A stretch of DNA of 64,000 bases from Pararhizobium sp. A13 (GTDB lineage Bacteria > Pseudomonadota > Alphaproteobacteria > Rhizobiales > Rhizobiaceae). Positions 63,326-64,000 of this stretch are shown piece after piece. Each line of letters starts with the position of its first letter. The stretch's first letter is position 1. Under the pieces are notes generated by a model that did no database searches, had not been told where the DNA came from, and saw only the letters and a program-made list of their open reading frames with translations. Position numbers and translations under genes: made by a program. The stretch covers positions 496,001 through 560,000 of the forward strand of contig NZ_CP149511.1 in the NCBI RefSeq assembly GCF_040126305.1. Reading direction: 5' to 3'.

Positions 63326-64000
63326 CTACCGCAGCACCAGTCTCAGCGCCTTTTGCGCCTCCATCAACAGCGGCAGATAACGTGCAGCCATCTCGGCTGC
63401 TGGCACATGGACGGCAGGTGCGCCGATATTGATCGCAGCAACGACACGGCTGCGGTCGTTTTCGACCGGGACGGCGATCGAGCAAAGGCCAAGTTCCAGT
63501 TCCTGGTCGATTACGGCGTAACCTTCGGCACGGACACGGCGCAATTCTTCCATCAGCACGTCCGGATCGGTCTTCGTCAGCGGCGTGTTGACCTTGAGGT
63601 CCGAGCGATCGAGGATGTTGCGCGCTTCCGCTTCCGGCAAGGCTGCCAGAAGGACGCGTCCCATCGAGGCGCAATAGGCCGGCAAACGCGAGCCTGGCGA
63701 CAGGTTGATCGACATGACGCGCTTCTGCGAGGCGCGGGCGATATAGACGACATCGGTTCCGTCCAGCACGGAGGCCGATGCGCTTTGTCCCGCTTTTTCA
63801 GAGAGGTGATCGAGGTAAGGCTGAATCAACAGCGGCAGAGGCGTGGCGGACAGGTAGGCATGTCCGAGCCGCAGGACCTTCGGCGTCAGCGTGAAGAACT
63901 TGCCGTCGTAGTCTGCGTAGCCGAGCTCGGCGAGCGTCAAGAGACAGCGCCGCACCGTCGCGCGGTCGAGGTCTGTGAGCTTTGCAGCTTCGGCAATAGT
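63326..64000 (-). CDS. IclR-family regulator (PcaR/PobR-like), 5' end beyond the window
   Basis: The frame continues to the window edge without a start, so the N-terminus is missing. Visible are the second half of the winged helix (TIAEAAKLTDLDRATVRRCL, then LTLAELGYADYDGKFFTLTP) and the IclR effector domain (INLSPGSRLPAYCASMGRVL, GYAVIDQELELGLCSIAVPV). The pattern matches PcaR/PobR-type regulators of the beta-ketoadipate pathway. It is convergent with folD, so it probably belongs to a neighbouring aromatic-catabolism locus outside the window. Confidence 0.9.
   Translation of the reverse strand, partial: TIAEAAKLTDLDRATVRRCLLTLAELGYADYDGKFFTLTPKVLRLGHAYLSATPLPLLIQPYLDHLSEKAGQSASASVLDGTDVVYIARASQKRVMSINLSPGSRLPAYCASMGRVLLAALPEAEARNILDRSDLKVNTPLTKTDPDVLMEELRRVRAEGYAVIDQELELGLCSIAVPVENDRSRVVAAINIGAPAVHVPAAEMAARYLPLLMEAQKALRLVLR

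Overview
The window looks like a Rhizobiales replicon (Sinorhizobium/Ensifer/Rhizobium type), most likely an accessory megaplasmid, chromid or flexible chromosomal region. It is GC-rich and dominated by ABC importers each paired with a local regulator. It carries an intergenic palindromic mosaic resembling the RIME elements of rhizobia, a MocD/E/F-like oxygenase set, an HWE-type kinase, a LuxI/LuxR pair and several decayed insertion sequences. No RNA genes or CRISPR arrays were seen.

Layout. (1) 0-6.1 kb: an APH-fold kinase and a D-2-hydroxyacid dehydrogenase, divergent from a LacI regulator, followed by PEP carboxylase. The same operator core (GCTAACGTTAGC) lies before the dehydrogenase and before ppc, so they look like one small regulon. 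(2) 6.4-7.9 kb: an orphan PAS/HWE histidine kinase. (3) 8.0-18.7 kb: GalD/GalC/GalB-like lower-pathway enzymes of aromatic meta-cleavage with a VOC-type ring-cleavage dioxygenase, a DUF1932 dehydrogenase, a LysR-type regulator with two winged-helix domains, and a complete Liv-type importer that may bring in the aromatic substrate. (4) 20.3-26.4 kb: a sugar ABC importer with two unusual partners, a SUMF1/FGE-like protein without the FGE active-site cysteines and a ScyD/ScyE-like exported propeller. (5) 26.4-27.7 kb: a gene graveyard (Fic, HD and SDR remnants). (6) 27.9-30.9 kb: a ureohydrolase, a LysR regulator and a frameshifted small gene. (7) 31.1-37.8 kb: a LacI-controlled sugar importer with a cytoplasmic GH32 fructosidase. 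(8) 38.6-41.9 kb: a TacAT-type toxin-antitoxin pair, an ISL3 remnant and a UvrD-family helicase. (9) 42.5-44.7 kb: a quorum-sensing locus. (10) 44.7-50.1 kb: a small island between IS1595/IS630 debris and a complete IS630 element, carrying an alpha/beta hydrolase, a flavin oxidoreductase, a TetR regulator and a methyltransferase. (11) 50.1-56.0 kb: a CadC-like TPR regulator divergent from an SDR, a cupin and an EmrAB-type pump whose EmrB half is frameshifted. (12) 56.8-63.2 kb: a LacI regulator, then a PanB-like enzyme, MocD/E/F-like oxygenase components, PurU and FolD. This reads as an oxidative demethylation module joined to tetrahydrofolate one-carbon handling. (13) The window ends inside an IclR/PcaR-type regulator.

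The two best candidates for an undescribed system are the 57.9-63.2 kb oxygenase plus C1 module and the 8.0-18.7 kb aromatic cluster with a non-standard ring-cleavage enzyme. The LacI regulon joining a kinase, a hydroxyacid dehydrogenase and PEP carboxylase, and the hairpin that buries the luxI ribosome-binding site, are smaller testable leads. All functions are inferred from motifs and context; no database search was run.
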